From Shewanella polaris (GTDB lineage: Bacteria > Pseudomonadota > Gammaproteobacteria > Enterobacterales > Shewanellaceae): a stretch of 64,000 nucleotides of DNA. The notes below the pieces were generated by a model, which did not search any database, was not told where the DNA came from, and was given only the letters and a program-made list of their open reading frames with translations. Position 1 is the first letter of the stretch, and each line of letters starts with the position of its first letter. The stretch spans positions 3,286,001 through 3,350,000 of the forward strand of contig NZ_CP041036.1 of NCBI RefSeq assembly GCF_006385555.1. Reading direction: 5' to 3'. Shown here one piece after another: positions 48,777 to 59,635 of this stretch. The position numbers and the translations under genes are program-made.

Positions 48777-50051
48777 TTAAATCAGTTCTGCTATTTTAGC
48801 TACGAGTTCAGCACGCGTAACCAATAGTTGTTCGTTGTTTGTTCTTAACGGCTTAATAGCGACTTGATTATTGGCTATTTCGTTTTCACCAATGATCAAC
48901 GCAAATTGTGCACCACTTTTATCAGCGCGTTTCATTTGCTTTTTAAAGTTACCACCACCGCAATGGCTCATGACTTTAAGCGTTGGCAACTGTTGACGCA
49001 ACTCTTGAGCGACTTTAATCGCTTCAATTTCGCAATTATTACCCATTGCTGTGACATAAACATCCACTTCGGAAGCTATATCATTGGTCAGCTCAAGGGT
49101 TTCAAGCAGGAGCACAATGCGCTCAAGTCCCATAGCGAATCCAACTGCCGGTGTATCTTTCCCACCAAGTTGGCCGACTAAACCATCGTAACGTCCACCC
49201 GCCAATACGGTACCTTGAGAGCCCAAACTAGTGGTAACCCATTCAAATACAGTACGGTTATAATAATCTAAACCACGTACTAAACGTGAATTAATGGTGT
49301 ATTGGATGCCTACAGCGTCTAAGAGTTCACACAAAGTTGAAAAATGTGTCTTGGAGTCTTCACCCAAATAGTCCATCAACGCAGGTGCATCGCCTAAAAT
49401 GGCCTGTACCTGTTGATCTTTACTGTCTAACACTCGCAATGGATTTGAATACATCCGGCGTTGGCTATCTTCATCGAGTTTGTCTTTATGTTGCTCTAAA
49501 AAAGCAATTAAGGCATCACGATAAGCAGCGCGCTCCGCAGAGTCTCCTAGGGTATTTAGTTCTAATGCGACATGTTCTTTAATGCCTAACTGGTCCCATA
49601 AACGGGCAGATAACATTAAGACTTCAGCATCTATATCGGCACTGCCGATACCATAGACTTCGACACCAAATTGGTGGAATTGACGATAACGACCTTTTTG
49701 TGGTCGCTCATGACGAAACATCGGTCCCATATACCATAAACGCTGTTCTTGGTTATAGAGTAAGCCGTGCTCATTACCTGCGCGCACTGTTGAAGCAGTC
49801 CCTTCAGGACGCAAGCTTAAGCTGTCACTGTTACGGTCTTCAAAAGTGTACATTTCTTTTTCAACAATATCAGTAACTTCACCAATAGAGCGCTTGAAAA
49901 GATCGGTACTTTCTACAATAGGGGTACGAATTTCGCTATAGCCAAATGCACTTACGGATGAACGCAATACAGCTTCAACTTTTTGCCATAAAGGACTTTG
50001 CGTTGGCAGAATGTCATTCATGCCGCGAATAGCTTGGATTTGCTTTGCCAC
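48777..50051 (-). CDS. hisS: Histidyl-tRNA synthetase
   Basis: 424 residues from a GTG start at 50051, which gives the family N-terminus (M)[15 protein letters not shown]; a TTG five codons upstream was rejected. Class II motifs: motif 2 ([20 protein letters not shown]), the histidine loop ([15 protein letters not shown]) and motif 3 ([11 protein letters not shown]). The anticodon-binding domain is at the C-terminus. Followed by yfgM-bamB-der; ispG lies upstream. Confidence 0.97.
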   Translation of the reverse strand: MAKQIQAIRGMNDILPTQSPLWQKVEAVLRSSVSAFGYSEIRTPIVESTDLFKRSIGEVTDIVEKEMYTFEDRNSDSLSLRPEGTASTVRAGNEHGLLYNQEQRLWYMGPMFRHERPQKGRYRQFHQFGVEVYGIGSADIDAEVLMLSARLWDQLGIKEHVALELNTLGDSAERAAYRDALIAFLEQHKDKLDEDSQRRMYSNPLRVLDSKDQQVQAILGDAPALMDYLGEDSKTHFSTLCELLDAVGIQYTINSRLVRGLDYYNRTVFEWVTTSLGSQGTVLAGGRYDGLVGQLGGKDTPAVGFAMGLERIVLLLETLELTNDIASEVDVYVTAMGNNCEIEAIKVAQELRQQLPTLKVMSHCGGGNFKKQMKRADKSGAQFALIIGENEIANNQVAIKPLRTNNEQLLVTRAELVAKIAELI

Positions 50052-50149
50052 TGTTAACGGGTCCAATGTTTGAATTAGCTCGCGCTAATAAAATGTAAAT
50101 ATGCCTTCAACATCCACAAGGTTTACGTTGCGATGCAAAGGATTAATGA

Positions 50150-51265
50150 TTATTCGGTTTTGTCGGTAATCGCAATACGATTGGCCATCATACTCGCTTT
50201 TGCACGGATTTTAGCTTCTAAACCATCGATAATGTTTTTATTGTCAAAGCGCTCTTTTTGACGCACTCCGTCATCATAATAACCGCTCTTGGCATAACCA
50301 CCCGTTAAGCCGATATCAGACACTAATGCTTCGCCTGGGCCATTGACAACGCAACCAATAATAGAGACATCCATTGCGGTAGTAATATCTTCAAGACGAC
50401 GTTCAAGTTCATTGACGGTACTAATGACATCAAACTCTTGGCGTGAACAAGAAGGACAAGCAATAAAGTTAATCCCACGACTACGGATCCGTAAAGACTT
50501 TAAAATATCAAAACCGACTTTAATTTCTTCAATTGGATCGGCGGCTAATGAAATACGTATAGTATCGCCAATGCCTTCAGCCAATAACAAACCTAAACCA
50601 ACAGCGGATTTGACAGAGCCGGCGCGCAAGCCACCCGCTTCTGTAATACCCAAATGTAAAGGTTGGCGAATTTGTTTCGCAAGTAAACGATATGATTCAA
50701 CGGCAAGGAAAACATCAGAGGCTTTTACGCTGACTTTAAACTGATCAAAGTTCAAACGGTCTAAAATATCGACATGACGCATTGCTGATTCTAATAATGC
50801 TTCTGCCGTTGGTTCGCGATATTTGTCCATTAAATCTTTTTCAAGCGATCCGCCATTAACGCCTATACGGATAGGTATATTTTTATCACGAGCACACTCA
50901 ACAACACTGCGAATACGTTCTTCATTACCAATATTACCTGGGTTAATACGCAAACAATCAGCCCCATATTCAGCCACTTTAAGCGCTATACGGTAATCAA
51001 AATGAATATCAGCAACTAACGGCACATTGACAGACTGCTTAATAATCTTAAAAGCTTCAGCTGCATCCATCGTTGGCACAGAAACACGGACAATATCTGC
51101 ACCGACTTTTTCTAATGCACGAATTTGCGCCACTGTGGCTTCAACATCAGTGGTTTTAGTGTTGGTCATCGATTGCACAGCAATCGGTGCACCATCGCCA
51201 ATAGGCACGTTGCCCACATAAATACGTGTGGATGGTCTGCGAATGATTGGGGATTCGTTATACAT
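50150..51265 (-). CDS. ispG: 4-hydroxy-3-methylbut-2-en-1-yl diphosphate synthase
   Basis: 371 residues. N-terminal TIM barrel ([20 protein letters not shown]) and C-terminal 4Fe-4S domain with [13 protein letters not shown] and [11 protein letters not shown], which hold the cluster cysteines. Converts MEcPP to HMBPP in the non-mevalonate isoprenoid pathway. In the rodZ-ispG-hisS run; 31-base gap to rodZ. Confidence 0.97.
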   Translation of the reverse strand: MYNESPIIRRPSTRIYVGNVPIGDGAPIAVQSMTNTKTTDVEATVAQIRALEKVGADIVRVSVPTMDAAEAFKIIKQSVNVPLVADIHFDYRIALKVAEYGADCLRINPGNIGNEERIRSVVECARDKNIPIRIGVNGGSLEKDLMDKYREPTAEALLESAMRHVDILDRLNFDQFKVSVKASDVFLAVESYRLLAKQIRQPLHLGITEAGGLRAGSVKSAVGLGLLLAEGIGDTIRISLAADPIEEIKVGFDILKSLRIRSRGINFIACPSCSRQEFDVISTVNELERRLEDITTAMDVSIIGCVVNGPGEALVSDIGLTGGYAKSGYYDDGVRQKERFDNKNIIDGLEAKIRAKASMMANRIAITDKTE

Positions 51266-51296
51266 GCAAATATGCTCTACTGATGTTGCTAAAGCA

Positions 51297-52268
51297 TTAT
51301 GACGCTTTAGGCAGGGTTAATCTTGCGACTCGACCATTGGCAAATTCAGCTAAACTGACCTTTTCGCCATCGAGACTGATACTGGCAACTTGAGGCGCAC
51401 CAAGAATCACTTTAAAAGGTTTTTTACCACTGACTTCAATACGATATGCGGCACTCTTCACACCGTCAACCATCACTTTGCCGTTGGCATCTGTCACATT
51501 AACCCAACAATCACCGGAGAGTTCGATGGTTAATACACTTTCTACACCGTCTACATTGGTATCTGTTGATATTGTAGATGTGGGGTTGGTATTAAGTGTA
51601 TTATTCGATAATTCTGTAGCGGCACTCGCCGCGTTTTGCGCTGTTTGGATAAGCTTATCTTCTGCCTCTATTGCGGCATTATTAGCGCTATCAGAGACAC
51701 TATCACTACTATCCTGATTCAACTCATTAGTGTTGGTTGTTACGGCTTCACTACTAATAATCTGATGCGGTTCAAGCTTGTTACTTCCAGCAGCAATTTC
51801 TTCAACAGTTGGCTGCGAAAAATCAACATTGGTCAATAACGAGGACTTTTGTACCCACCATAAGACTAACAACGCAATTAATACCGCAACAATCAAGTAA
51901 GTCACTAAATTAAGACGACTATTACGCGCTTGATGAGTGGTTTTGCGTGAAAAACTTTGCATTGCTGGTGCTACAATTTCAGGTAATTGATGGCTTAAAC
52001 ATTGCTGAATTTGGCTTATGTCCGCATTAACAATGCGAGCATAATTTTTAATATAACCTCTAACATAAGTCGTGGAGGCAATATTAACGAAAATATCATT
52101 TTCAAGATCATTAATGATCTTGGGGCGTAAATGCAATTGGGTTGCTACGGTCTCAATAGAGATACCTTTTGCTTCGCGAGCCGCTTTTAAAATGGCGCCA
52201 GCAGTAACAACATCTTTTAACAACGACGCATTTCCAGCGTCTTGTTCTTCTTCGAATTCTTTAGTCAT
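51297..52268 (-). CDS. rodZ: RodZ-like cytoskeleton/cell-shape protein
   Basis: 323 residues. N-terminal HTH domain ([22 protein letters not shown], binding MreB), a transmembrane helix ([19 protein letters not shown], about 123-141), a Ser/Thr/Asn-rich linker, and a C-terminal DUF4115 domain ([20 protein letters not shown]). RodZ couples MreB to wall synthesis. It shares its first base with the pilW stop (TAATG), so translation is coupled. Confidence 0.93.
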   Translation of the reverse strand: MTKEFEEEQDAGNASLLKDVVTAGAILKAAREAKGISIETVATQLHLRPKIINDLENDIFVNIASTTYVRGYIKNYARIVNADISQIQQCLSHQLPEIVAPAMQSFSRKTTHQARNSRLNLVTYLIVAVLIALLVLWWVQKSSLLTNVDFSQPTVEEIAAGSNKLEPHQIISSEAVTTNTNELNQDSSDSVSDSANNAAIEAEDKLIQTAQNAASAATELSNNTLNTNPTSTISTDTNVDGVESVLTIELSGDCWVNVTDANGKVMVDGVKSAAYRIEVSGKKPFKVILGAPQVASISLDGEKVSLAEFANGRVARLTLPKAS

Positions 52269-53053
52269 TAATTCAAGTTAGCTCTATAATTTTTGGCTTG
52301 TGGAGATGCAGGAAACTTCGCAATTAATAAAATGCCAAATCGTTTTACGGCCTCTACATCATTCGCCGCCCGCTCAATCTTAATCCCTAAGGCTAAACTT
52401 TCTGCTGATTCGCTAGCAACTTGATGGTATCTTGCAAGTTGCGCGCGCGCATTGCCGTAGTCAGCATCTTCCATGGCTAACTCGGTTAATTCTAGTAATG
52501 TTACTTTCCGTCTTTTATCATACTTTAACGCCATATTAAAATACTGTCGCGCTTTTTCTTTATTACCTGCTTTACGACTGCATACGCCTAAGTTTTCATA
52601 ACTCGATGCTGTGCGGGTATAATTAGGTGTTTCAATTGCAGCAAGAAACATTTTTTCAGACTCAACAAACTTATTTTGCTGGCATAAAAAAACCCCAAAA
52701 TTATTTCGCGCATCGCCTGTCACATCATCTAGACTAATGGCTTTTTTGTATGACGCTTCTGTTCGTTCAACATCACCAACAGTTTGATAATAATATGCCA
52801 TTGCCATATGTACTTCACTGATATTCGGCGCATATTCAACGGCTTTATTTAAATTGTACTTTGCTTGTTCACTATTCCCACGACCTAGGTAAGTGAGTCC
52901 AAGTTGCATTCGTTCTCTCGCAGCCCCCTGCCTATCAAACTGACGTTCCGCTACAGGGGTATCTGTACCACTGTAAGTACGTTCAGTCACACAAGCAGTG
53001 GTAGACAAGGCGATTAAGGTAAACAGACAAACTTTCTGCATTCCGTGCTTCAT
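52268..53053 (-). CDS. pilW: Type IV pilus biogenesis/stability lipoprotein PilW (PilF)
   Basis: 261 residues. Lipobox STTAC (Cys21). Tetratricopeptide repeats across the rest (QLGLTYLGRGNSEQAKYNLN, then MAMAYYYQTVGDVERTEASY). In Pseudomonas and Neisseria it is the pilotin/stability factor that helps the PilQ secretin assemble. Between rlmN and rodZ, as conserved. Whether a type IV pilus is made cannot be seen from this window. Confidence 0.92.
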   Translation of the reverse strand: MKHGMQKVCLFTLIALSTTACVTERTYSGTDTPVAERQFDRQGAARERMQLGLTYLGRGNSEQAKYNLNKAVEYAPNISEVHMAMAYYYQTVGDVERTEASYKKAISLDDVTGDARNNFGVFLCQQNKFVESEKMFLAAIETPNYTRTASSYENLGVCSRKAGNKEKARQYFNMALKYDKRRKVTLLELTELAMEDADYGNARAQLARYHQVASESAESLALGIKIERAANDVEAVKRFGILLIAKFPASPQAKNYRANLN

Positions 53054-53084
53054 TTATAAGCCTATTATCTGTGCAAACAACAAG

Positions 53085-54206
53085 TTATTCCATTGTGACT
53101 GAAATCTGACTCTGTTGCATTTGTTTTTTTGCTAAACGTTTTGTTCTATCACGGATATCACCGGCTAATTGACCACAAGCAGCATCAATATCATCACCAC
53201 GTGTTTTACGCACGATGACCGTTAGACCATATTCCATCAATACTTTAGAAAAACGATCTATACGTGAATTAGACGAGCGACCGTAAGGAGAACCAGGATA
53301 CGGGTTAAACGGAATTAAGTTAATCTTACATGGAGTATCTTTCATTAACTTTGCAAGTTCATGCGCTTGATCTGTGCTGTCATTGATATGGTCAAGCATC
53401 ACATATTCGACAGTCACGCGGCCGCGATTTGCATTCGACTTTTCTAAATAACGACGAATACCCGCTAAAAATTCTTGCAATGGATATTTTTTATTCACTG
53501 GAACCAGCACGTCACGCAACTCATCATTAGGCGCATGAATACTTACTGCTAGCGCAACATCAATGGCATCACCTAATTTATCAAGTGCTGGTACCACGCC
53601 AGAAGTCGATAACGTCACACGACGTTTAGATAAACTAAAACCAAAGTCATCTAACATAATGTCCATTGCAGGAATAACATTGGCAAGGTTTAGCAAAGGT
53701 TCGCCCATGCCCATCATTACTACGTTTGAAATAGGACGATCGCCAGTGTCTTTATGGAAACCTAAAAATTGTGACACTCGCCAAACTTGACCAACGATTT
53801 CAGATACCGTTAAGTTACGGTTAAAACCTTGCTGACCCGTTGAGCAGAAGGTACATTCTAAGGCGCAACCAACTTGTGATGATACACACAAGGTCGCACG
53901 GTCTTCTTCAGGAATGTAAACTGTTTCAACTTCTTGGCCTTGGCCAACATTGATAGCAAATTTAATGGTGCCATCATTAGATTTTTGAAAACTAGCAATT
54001 TCAGGTGCTACTATTTCGCATCGCGCAGCTAATTTCCCACGCAACACTTTGTTTATGTTGTTCATCTCTTCAAAGTCACTGACGCCAAAGTGATAGATCC
54101 ACTTCATTAACTGATCGGCACGAAATGGTTTTTCGCCCATCTCGCTGAACAACGCTCGCAGTCCTTTACGATCAAGATCTAATAAATTGATTTTCTTTCC
54201 ACTCAT
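53085..54206 (-). CDS. rlmN: 23S rRNA/tRNA adenine-C2 methyltransferase RlmN
   Basis: 373 residues from ATG 54206 (AGG 9 bases before); the TTG at 54227 was rejected. Radical SAM cysteines in [11 protein letters not shown], a substrate-methylated Cys in [13 protein letters not shown] near the C-terminus, and [10 protein letters not shown]. RlmN methylates A2503 of 23S rRNA and A37 of some tRNAs. First gene of the minus-strand conserved run. Confidence 0.97.
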   Translation of the reverse strand: MSGKKINLLDLDRKGLRALFSEMGEKPFRADQLMKWIYHFGVSDFEEMNNINKVLRGKLAARCEIVAPEIASFQKSNDGTIKFAINVGQGQEVETVYIPEEDRATLCVSSQVGCALECTFCSTGQQGFNRNLTVSEIVGQVWRVSQFLGFHKDTGDRPISNVVMMGMGEPLLNLANVIPAMDIMLDDFGFSLSKRRVTLSTSGVVPALDKLGDAIDVALAVSIHAPNDELRDVLVPVNKKYPLQEFLAGIRRYLEKSNANRGRVTVEYVMLDHINDSTDQAHELAKLMKDTPCKINLIPFNPYPGSPYGRSSNSRIDRFSKVLMEYGLTVIVRKTRGDDIDAACGQLAGDIRDRTKRLAKKQMQQSQISVTME

Positions 54207-54673
54207 CTGCCTAACCTCAAAACTCAAACACCAAAACCTGTAACAGGGCGGCGAATTATACAGATGCTTGCCAAGATTAGCTAGGGCCAGTTGATCTTTG
54301 CTGGTTGAATTTTGTTCGAGTTAAAAACGTTTTAATCGAGGCGAATGGATTGATGCCTAGTCATCTAAGCAACCCTTTATTCGCAAAGATGCATTCAACA
54401 AAGAGTAAAACGTTTTTAGCCGAACCCTTCGGGCAGCGTTTGTTGGCCACTTTTACTGCGCTATCGACTTTTTATGTAGAATGACTACACCTCAAAGTAT
54501 CTGCCTTGTAAAAAATGCCAACAATTTCGCTGCAAAAATAACCTTGAAGGATCAACAGGCCCTATTAATCAAAGTAGCCTTGTTATTACATTAAAATCCA
54601 AACTCTAAGGTGATTTGGCACCCCATATTCATAAAACAATGTTAGAATCGTTTTCCAATGAAAGAGGGAATTT
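54207..54673. repeat. Intergenic region with inverted 13-mers and a likely dispersed repeat
   Basis: TAAAAACGTTTTA at 54322-54334 and its exact reverse complement TAAAACGTTTTTA at 54406-54418 bracket about 70 bases. The following 150 bases, ending ATCAACAGGCCCT (about 54550-54562), resemble an intergenic element I have seen in several Shewanella genomes, from memory only. There is no gene. A ribosome-binding site for the next gene lies at the right end. Confidence 0.45.
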
Positions 54674-56410
54674 ATGAAGCAACGCTACACGTTAACCTTG
54701 GCCCACATTAATGATACCCATTCCAATTTTGAACCCAGTCCAGTTCAGTTTAGTCTCGAGAATCAACAACAAATCTATACCCTCGAAGCGCATTCTGGTG
54801 GTTACGCGCGTTTAGGTTATCAAATTGAACAAGCTAGACAACAAGCAATAGCCAAACAATCACCTTTTCTTTTTTTACATGGCGGTGATAGTTTTCAAGG
54901 CACTTTGTACTTTAGAGAATTTAAAGGTGCAGCCAACGCCCATTTACTTAACTTGCTAAAACCTGATGCTATGGTGCTCGGTAATCACGAAGTCGATGCC
55001 GGTAACAGCCCTGTTCAAGCCTTTCTAAACCGTATCGATTTTCCGGTATTAGCCGGTAATATGGATTTAAGCCAGGAAGACCGCCATAAAGCAGGCCGAC
55101 TTTATGGCCATCCAATGCTGTACGATTTTGATGACTCTACTGAAACGGCCAAAGTGTTAATTAAACCATTTCATGACACTAAAATAGCAATAATTGGTAT
55201 CACATTAGACCAAATGCGCTTAATTGCTAGACCCGATCCCGATACCCACTTTGTTAACGCCATAGAAACGACGCAACGAACAATACAACGTTTGCAACAA
55301 CAAGGTATTTATCACATTGTTGTACTCAGCCATTTAGGCTTAGATCAAGACCGGGAGCTCGCGTCAAAAGTTGATGGAATAAGCTTAATTGTAGGCGGGC
55401 ACTCACATACACTTCAAGGTGAACTAAGTGATATAGGTTGGAGTAATATCCCGTATGCCGAAACAATCAATTCAACCCCCATTTTGCATGCAGGGAAATA
55501 CGCAGAAACCATTGGTTTAGCGGATATATGTTTTGACCAGAACGGTAATGTTATCGAATTGTTAGGCAACAATTATTTTATGATCGATGACCAAATTACA
55601 GTAACGACTAAAGAAGGTAACACCACCGACAGCACTACCGCAGCAAAATTAGTAACACAACTTTTTGCTCATCCCTGTATTAAAGATGCACAATATGATG
55701 AAGTTATTCACTCTGTCATTCATACTCAATATAGACCATCTTTAGATGCGATAGAAAACCAAATTCTTGCTCATATTCCACGCGACTTTGTCCATACTCG
55801 CTTACCGAGTAAGCACTTACCCCATGGTAGTGAAATTGCACCTTGGGTAAGTCGAAGTATGTATAAAGCCGCTAAAAATATTGAACCCGCTATCGATTTT
55901 GCATTACATAATGCGGGTGGTGTTAGGCAGTCATTACACAAAGGTCAATTATCATTAGCTGATGTTGTGGGCCGAATTTTGCCATTTGAACTGCCACTGA
56001 CCTTGTATAAGATTCAGGGTAAATATGTTATCGAAGCATTAGAGTCATCGATAAACTCCGCAACCAATAATGGCATAATGGGCACTGGCGCAGGTAGTTT
56101 CCCCTACCCTTATGGTTTGCGTTATTTTTATGATGGCAAGCAAGCTAAAGGTCTGCGGATCACTCAAATTGAAATCTACAAACAAGATCAATGGCAACCA
56201 CTACAACCGAACCAATTATACCTAGGCGTATCAAGCTCTTATACTGCAGCAGGCAAAGAAGGATATGGAGCATTACTCCATGCCCATTGGCAGCAACCCA
56301 TTAACAACCAAACATTACCAGAAGCTTTTATCGATTTTGTCAGTCAACATGGGCGTGTTATTGATGGACTACTGTTTGCAAACGTCAATTATATTAGCCA
56401 TCATGATTAA
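54674..56410 (+). CDS. UshA-type 5'-nucleotidase / metallophosphoesterase
   Basis: 578 residues behind AAAGAGGG. Metal-binding motifs DTHSNF, GGDSFQGT, GNHEVDAG, and GGHSHTL are complete. The C-terminal 5'-nucleotidase domain (about 330-560) includes DFALHNAGGVRQSL and the substrate-clamping aromatic motif. The family hydrolyses nucleotides and UDP-sugars in the periplasm. Here the chain starts MKQRYTLTLAHINDTHSN with no signal peptide or lipobox, so it may act in the cytoplasm or be exported another way. Monocistronic. Confidence 0.9.
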   Translation: MKQRYTLTLAHINDTHSNFEPSPVQFSLENQQQIYTLEAHSGGYARLGYQIEQARQQAIAKQSPFLFLHGGDSFQGTLYFREFKGAANAHLLNLLKPDAMVLGNHEVDAGNSPVQAFLNRIDFPVLAGNMDLSQEDRHKAGRLYGHPMLYDFDDSTETAKVLIKPFHDTKIAIIGITLDQMRLIARPDPDTHFVNAIETTQRTIQRLQQQGIYHIVVLSHLGLDQDRELASKVDGISLIVGGHSHTLQGELSDIGWSNIPYAETINSTPILHAGKYAETIGLADICFDQNGNVIELLGNNYFMIDDQITVTTKEGNTTDSTTAAKLVTQLFAHPCIKDAQYDEVIHSVIHTQYRPSLDAIENQILAHIPRDFVHTRLPSKHLPHGSEIAPWVSRSMYKAAKNIEPAIDFALHNAGGVRQSLHKGQLSLADVVGRILPFELPLTLYKIQGKYVIEALESSINSATNNGIMGTGAGSFPYPYGLRYFYDGKQAKGLRITQIEIYKQDQWQPLQPNQLYLGVSSSYTAAGKEGYGALLHAHWQQPINNQTLPEAFIDFVSQHGRVIDGLLFANVNYISHHD

Positions 56411-56585
56411 ACGATAAATTCATACCTTTTAACACTTAACAACCAACTGCTAACACCTATCAGCTGAAAGACAACAATAATTCGCGGTAGATCACAGACC
56501 ACGATAAGCAGAGATGGTTAAATAGTGCAAACGTAAAATTTATTTGTTTGTTAACAACTCTTTTAGGCAAAATAGGAATACATAC

Positions 56586-56888
56586 ATGAAAGCTAAATTA
56601 ATTGCATTTGCTGCCGCTGCCACCTTGGCTTTAGGTGTTTCTTCTGCATGGGCTCAAGGCGCTTTACACCAAGCTGAAGTTCTCGACACCATGAATAGCG
56701 GTGGTTATACCTATGTTCAACTTAAAGAAGCTAACGAAACATATTGGGCTGCGGGTCCACAAACTGAAGTAAGCAAAGGCGACAAAGTAGAAGTTTCTGA
56801 ACAAATGTGGATGAATAACTTTAAAAGCTCTAGCCTAAACAGAACATTTGATAAAATCATGTTTGTAGGCAATATTGATAAAAAATAG
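56586..56888 (+). CDS. NrfJ-like small periplasmic protein
   Basis: 100 residues from ATG 56586 (AGGA 9 bases upstream); a start 14 codons earlier lacks support. Signal peptide KAKLIAFAAAATLALGVSSA to AWA. The body (GGYTYVQLKEANETYWAAGP, MWMNNFKSSSLNRTFDKIMF) matches a small OB-like family often annotated NrfJ-related or next to cytochromes. No cysteine, so no haem. Terminated by a hairpin right after. Function uncertain. Confidence 0.6.
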   Translation: MKAKLIAFAAAATLALGVSSAWAQGALHQAEVLDTMNSGGYTYVQLKEANETYWAAGPQTEVSKGDKVEVSEQMWMNNFKSSSLNRTFDKIMFVGNIDKK

Positions 56889-56918
56889 TTCGTTTTATTG
56901 ATAAAACCTTACATAATT

Positions 56919-56947
56919 GACCAATCTTAGCGATTGGTCTTTTTTTT
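56919..56947 (+). terminator. Terminator of the NrfJ-like gene
   Basis: GACCAATC / GATTGGTC with a 5-base loop, followed by eight T that run into the next ATG (56948). Confidence 0.85.
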
Positions 56948-57451
56948 ATGAACAACTCAATCAAACAATCAAAGCACATTGTTGATTTTTCTGCGTCATA
57001 TGCAATTCAAATCAGTCAGTTATATCACACTGCGGTACAAGGTATTGTTCACCCAAGATATCCAAAACTCAAACTCAACGTATGGTCATCGGCACCACGT
57101 TCAGCTAAATTCTGGCAACAACAATACAAGCGAAATAAAGCATGGGTAATGCTAGACAACCAACAGGTGATCGGTTTTATTAGTTTAGAAACCCATTTTA
57201 AATACCGAGGCTACATCGACTGCCTATATGTGCATCCCAACTATCAGCACCAAGGCGTAGCCAGCGCACTCTACAAACACTTACAACACTGGGCACTACA
57301 ACAGCAATATCCGAACCTAACAGTTGATGCATCATATTTATCCAAAGCGTTATTTGAAAAAATGGGTTTTATTGAGCAACATACAAACTATCAACAAAAA
57401 CGCGGGCAAATGTTCACCAGTTTCTACATGAAAAAAATATTAACAACCTAG
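56948..57451 (+). CDS. GNAT-family N-acetyltransferase
   Basis: 167 residues. The acetyl-CoA motif A is clear (CLYVHPNYQHQGVASALYKHL), with an N-terminal beta strand (WVMLDNQQVIGFISLE) and a C-terminal aromatic region (MFTSFYMKK). The substrate is unknown. The ATG directly follows the T-run of a terminator, so there is no ribosome-binding site: translation may be leaderless, or may use an RNA read through the terminator. No other methionine lies near the start. Confidence 0.85.
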   Translation: MNNSIKQSKHIVDFSASYAIQISQLYHTAVQGIVHPRYPKLKLNVWSSAPRSAKFWQQQYKRNKAWVMLDNQQVIGFISLETHFKYRGYIDCLYVHPNYQHQGVASALYKHLQHWALQQQYPNLTVDASYLSKALFEKMGFIEQHTNYQQKRGQMFTSFYMKKILTT

Positions 57452-57630
57452 ATACTAGGGCTGACTTCGTTCTCAAGATCCTATAAAAGCGTCAATAGCC
57501 TTGTAAAACGATACCGTTAATTTTAAATGTCTTATTCTACACTCCAGTAAAGACTAGCGACAAAGCCAATCTAGTATATTCACAATCGAAGCCTTCGCTT
57601 ATTACCAATATTTCCCCTTGCTTACCATTA

Positions 57631-57843
57631 TTACCGTTTCAACAAGGGTTGTAGCATTTCTTCTAATCCATTGAGCTTCACTTCATACATCAATGCCAAT
57701 TGCTCACCGAGTTTCCCCTCAGGAAAACCTTTTGAATGAAACCAAACTAAGTAAGGTTCAGGTAACTGTAATAATTTACGGCCAGCATATTTACCAAATG
57801 GCATGGTTTGATTAATCGCCTCTAACAATTGCTGCTCATTCAT
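57631..57843 (-). CDS. DUF3820 family protein
   Basis: 70 residues. The DUF3820 signature is evident: MPFGKYAGRKLLQLPEPYLV then WFHSKGFPEGKLGEQLA. Small cytosolic protein, related to a putative quorum-sensing-regulated virulence factor domain; no proven role. Isolated between the GNAT gene and mtfA. Confidence 0.85.
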   Translation of the reverse strand: MNEQQLLEAINQTMPFGKYAGRKLLQLPEPYLVWFHSKGFPEGKLGEQLALMYEVKLNGLEEMLQPLLKR

Positions 57844-58162
57844 TATCTATGGTTCCCAACATTTTATGTTCACTATTGTCATTGTAACTGGCCGTAGAGG
57901 CTTCACCAAGAGACAATCATATTTGTAATGAGTCGTTGTTGAACCTATACAAATGTAAATTATGAATACTGCAAAGATTCATTGTTTACATACCGATAAT
58001 AATTTAGTTATCGCTAAAGCTTGAATTTGTTTAATAACCGCCCCATTAATCATTACATAGCTATAAAATACAAAAGACGGTGATTCAGGCCTGTAGCTTA
58101 GACAATGAATAATAATTGATGATCATAATTTTAAGCCCCTCTTCGACTATCAGGAAACTTCT
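57844..58162. other. Intergenic region, no gene seen
   Basis: About 320 bases, AT-rich; presumably holds promoters for the DUF3820 gene and for the peptidase on the other strand. No structure stands out. Confidence 0.4.
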
Positions 58163-58987
58163 ATGATCGCGATTGTAATTTTGCTCGTTCTATCGATAAC
58201 AGCCGTGGGATGGATTACCAGTAGTCAATGGCGCCTGAACCGTCAACGTAACATTGTCACCAGCCAACCATTCCCCACACTATGGCGCAATATATTAAAA
58301 AAACGCTTTCCCTACTTCAAAGCCATGCCGACGGATTTGCAGCTTCAACTGAAAAAGCATATTCAAGTATTTATTAATGAGAAACAATTTGTCGGTTGTG
58401 ACGGATTCGAAATTAATGACGAAGTCAAAGTCACCATCGCGGCCCAAGCCTGTTTATTATTACTCAACCGTAAAACCGATTATTACCCTAAGTTGAAGCA
58501 AGTTTTAGTCTACCCAGCTGCATTTATTGTTAAACAAAACCGAACTGATCTCGCGGGGGTACAGTCATCTCAACGTAATGTCCTATTAGGTGAGTCTTGG
58601 GAATACGGTAAAGTGGTATTGTCATGGAACAGCACAGTAGAAGGTGCTGCAGATCCATTTGATGGCAGTAATGTTGTCATACATGAATTCGCTCACCAAC
58701 TTGATCAAGAAGATGGTACGGCAAATGGTGCTCCACCTTTACGAGACATCACTTCATATCGTTCATGGTCTACCACCTTGGGGCAAGAATTTAAGCAATT
58801 ACAGTATTGCGCTCAGCAGCATATCCCGTCATTATTCAACTATTATGGTGCGACCAATCCTGCTGAGTTTTTTGCTGTGATCAGTGAAACATTTTTTGAA
58901 CGCCCAGTGGACTTTTACCAACAGCACCAACAATTATATAAAGAATTGAGCCAATTTTATCAGCTAGACCCCATAAATTGGCATTAA
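58163..58987 (+). CDS. mtfA: MtfA-family zinc metallopeptidase
   Basis: 274 residues behind AGGAAAC. N-terminal hydrophobic segment (IAIVILLVLSITAVGWI, about 2-18), then the M90 peptidase body with the zinc site HEFAHQLDQEDG near residue 175 and NPAEFFAVISETFFERP, which supplies the third ligand region. In E. coli MtfA binds Mlc and regulates glucose PTS. Here the N-terminal helix suggests a membrane anchor. Same strand as the NTF2-like gene 57 bases downstream. Confidence 0.9.
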   Translation: MIAIVILLVLSITAVGWITSSQWRLNRQRNIVTSQPFPTLWRNILKKRFPYFKAMPTDLQLQLKKHIQVFINEKQFVGCDGFEINDEVKVTIAAQACLLLLNRKTDYYPKLKQVLVYPAAFIVKQNRTDLAGVQSSQRNVLLGESWEYGKVVLSWNSTVEGAADPFDGSNVVIHEFAHQLDQEDGTANGAPPLRDITSYRSWSTTLGQEFKQLQYCAQQHIPSLFNYYGATNPAEFFAVISETFFERPVDFYQQHQQLYKELSQFYQLDPINWH

Positions 58988-59044
58988 AATACTAAGTAAA
59001 ATAATCAAATTAAAACAATCGAACATTATGTTAAAAAGGATATT

Positions 59045-59635
59045 ATGCAATCAATTATTCACCGACTCGGGTTTATTGCCGTGTTAATGACGACTGTGGC
59101 AGCCTTTGACTTGCACGCAATCGAAGCTGAAGAATCAACAACTGAGCAAAATAACAAACAAGTGAGTCAACAAGTCAGCTCCGAAAGTGAAGCGGTGATT
59201 AAAGACATCAGTCAGAAAAGTGAGTTAATTGACAACCAAGGCTTATCTGAAGCTGACAGCCAAGCCGTCAATGCATTATTAAACCAATTACACGAAAGCG
59301 CTGCCGCCGCTGACTGGACCACTTATTTTAGCCTTTACCACCCTCAAGCGGTATTTATTGGCACAGATCAATCAGAACGTTGGAACATGGTTGAGTTTGA
59401 GGGCTACGCTAAACCCACCAAGGGCTGGCATTACGATGTGAAATCACGTCACTTGTTACAAATTGACGATACTATCGTGTTTGACGAACAACTTTATAGC
59501 CCTTCTTATGGTGTTAGCCGAGGAACGGGCGCTTTAGTGCATACAGTTGATGGCTGGAAAATTGCTCAGTATCATTTAAGCTTCCCAATTCCTAACGATA
59601 AAGCGAAGCGAATTACCAGTTTAATTATGCAATAG
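59045..59635 (+). CDS. Secreted NTF2/SnoaL-like protein
   Basis: 196 residues behind AAAGGATATT. Signal peptide (LGFIAVLMTTVAAFDLHA). A Glu/Gln-rich linker (about 26-75) precedes an NTF2-like domain (LNQLHESAAAADWTTYFSLY, YHPQAVFIGTDQSERW, then RGTGALVHTVDGWKIAQYHL). NTF2 folds bind small ligands or act as enzymes; no catalytic residues can be assigned. Downstream of mtfA, possibly cotranscribed. Confidence 0.8.
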   Translation: MQSIIHRLGFIAVLMTTVAAFDLHAIEAEESTTEQNNKQVSQQVSSESEAVIKDISQKSELIDNQGLSEADSQAVNALLNQLHESAAAADWTTYFSLYHPQAVFIGTDQSERWNMVEFEGYAKPTKGWHYDVKSRHLLQIDDTIVFDEQLYSPSYGVSRGTGALVHTVDGWKIAQYHLSFPIPNDKAKRITSLIMQ

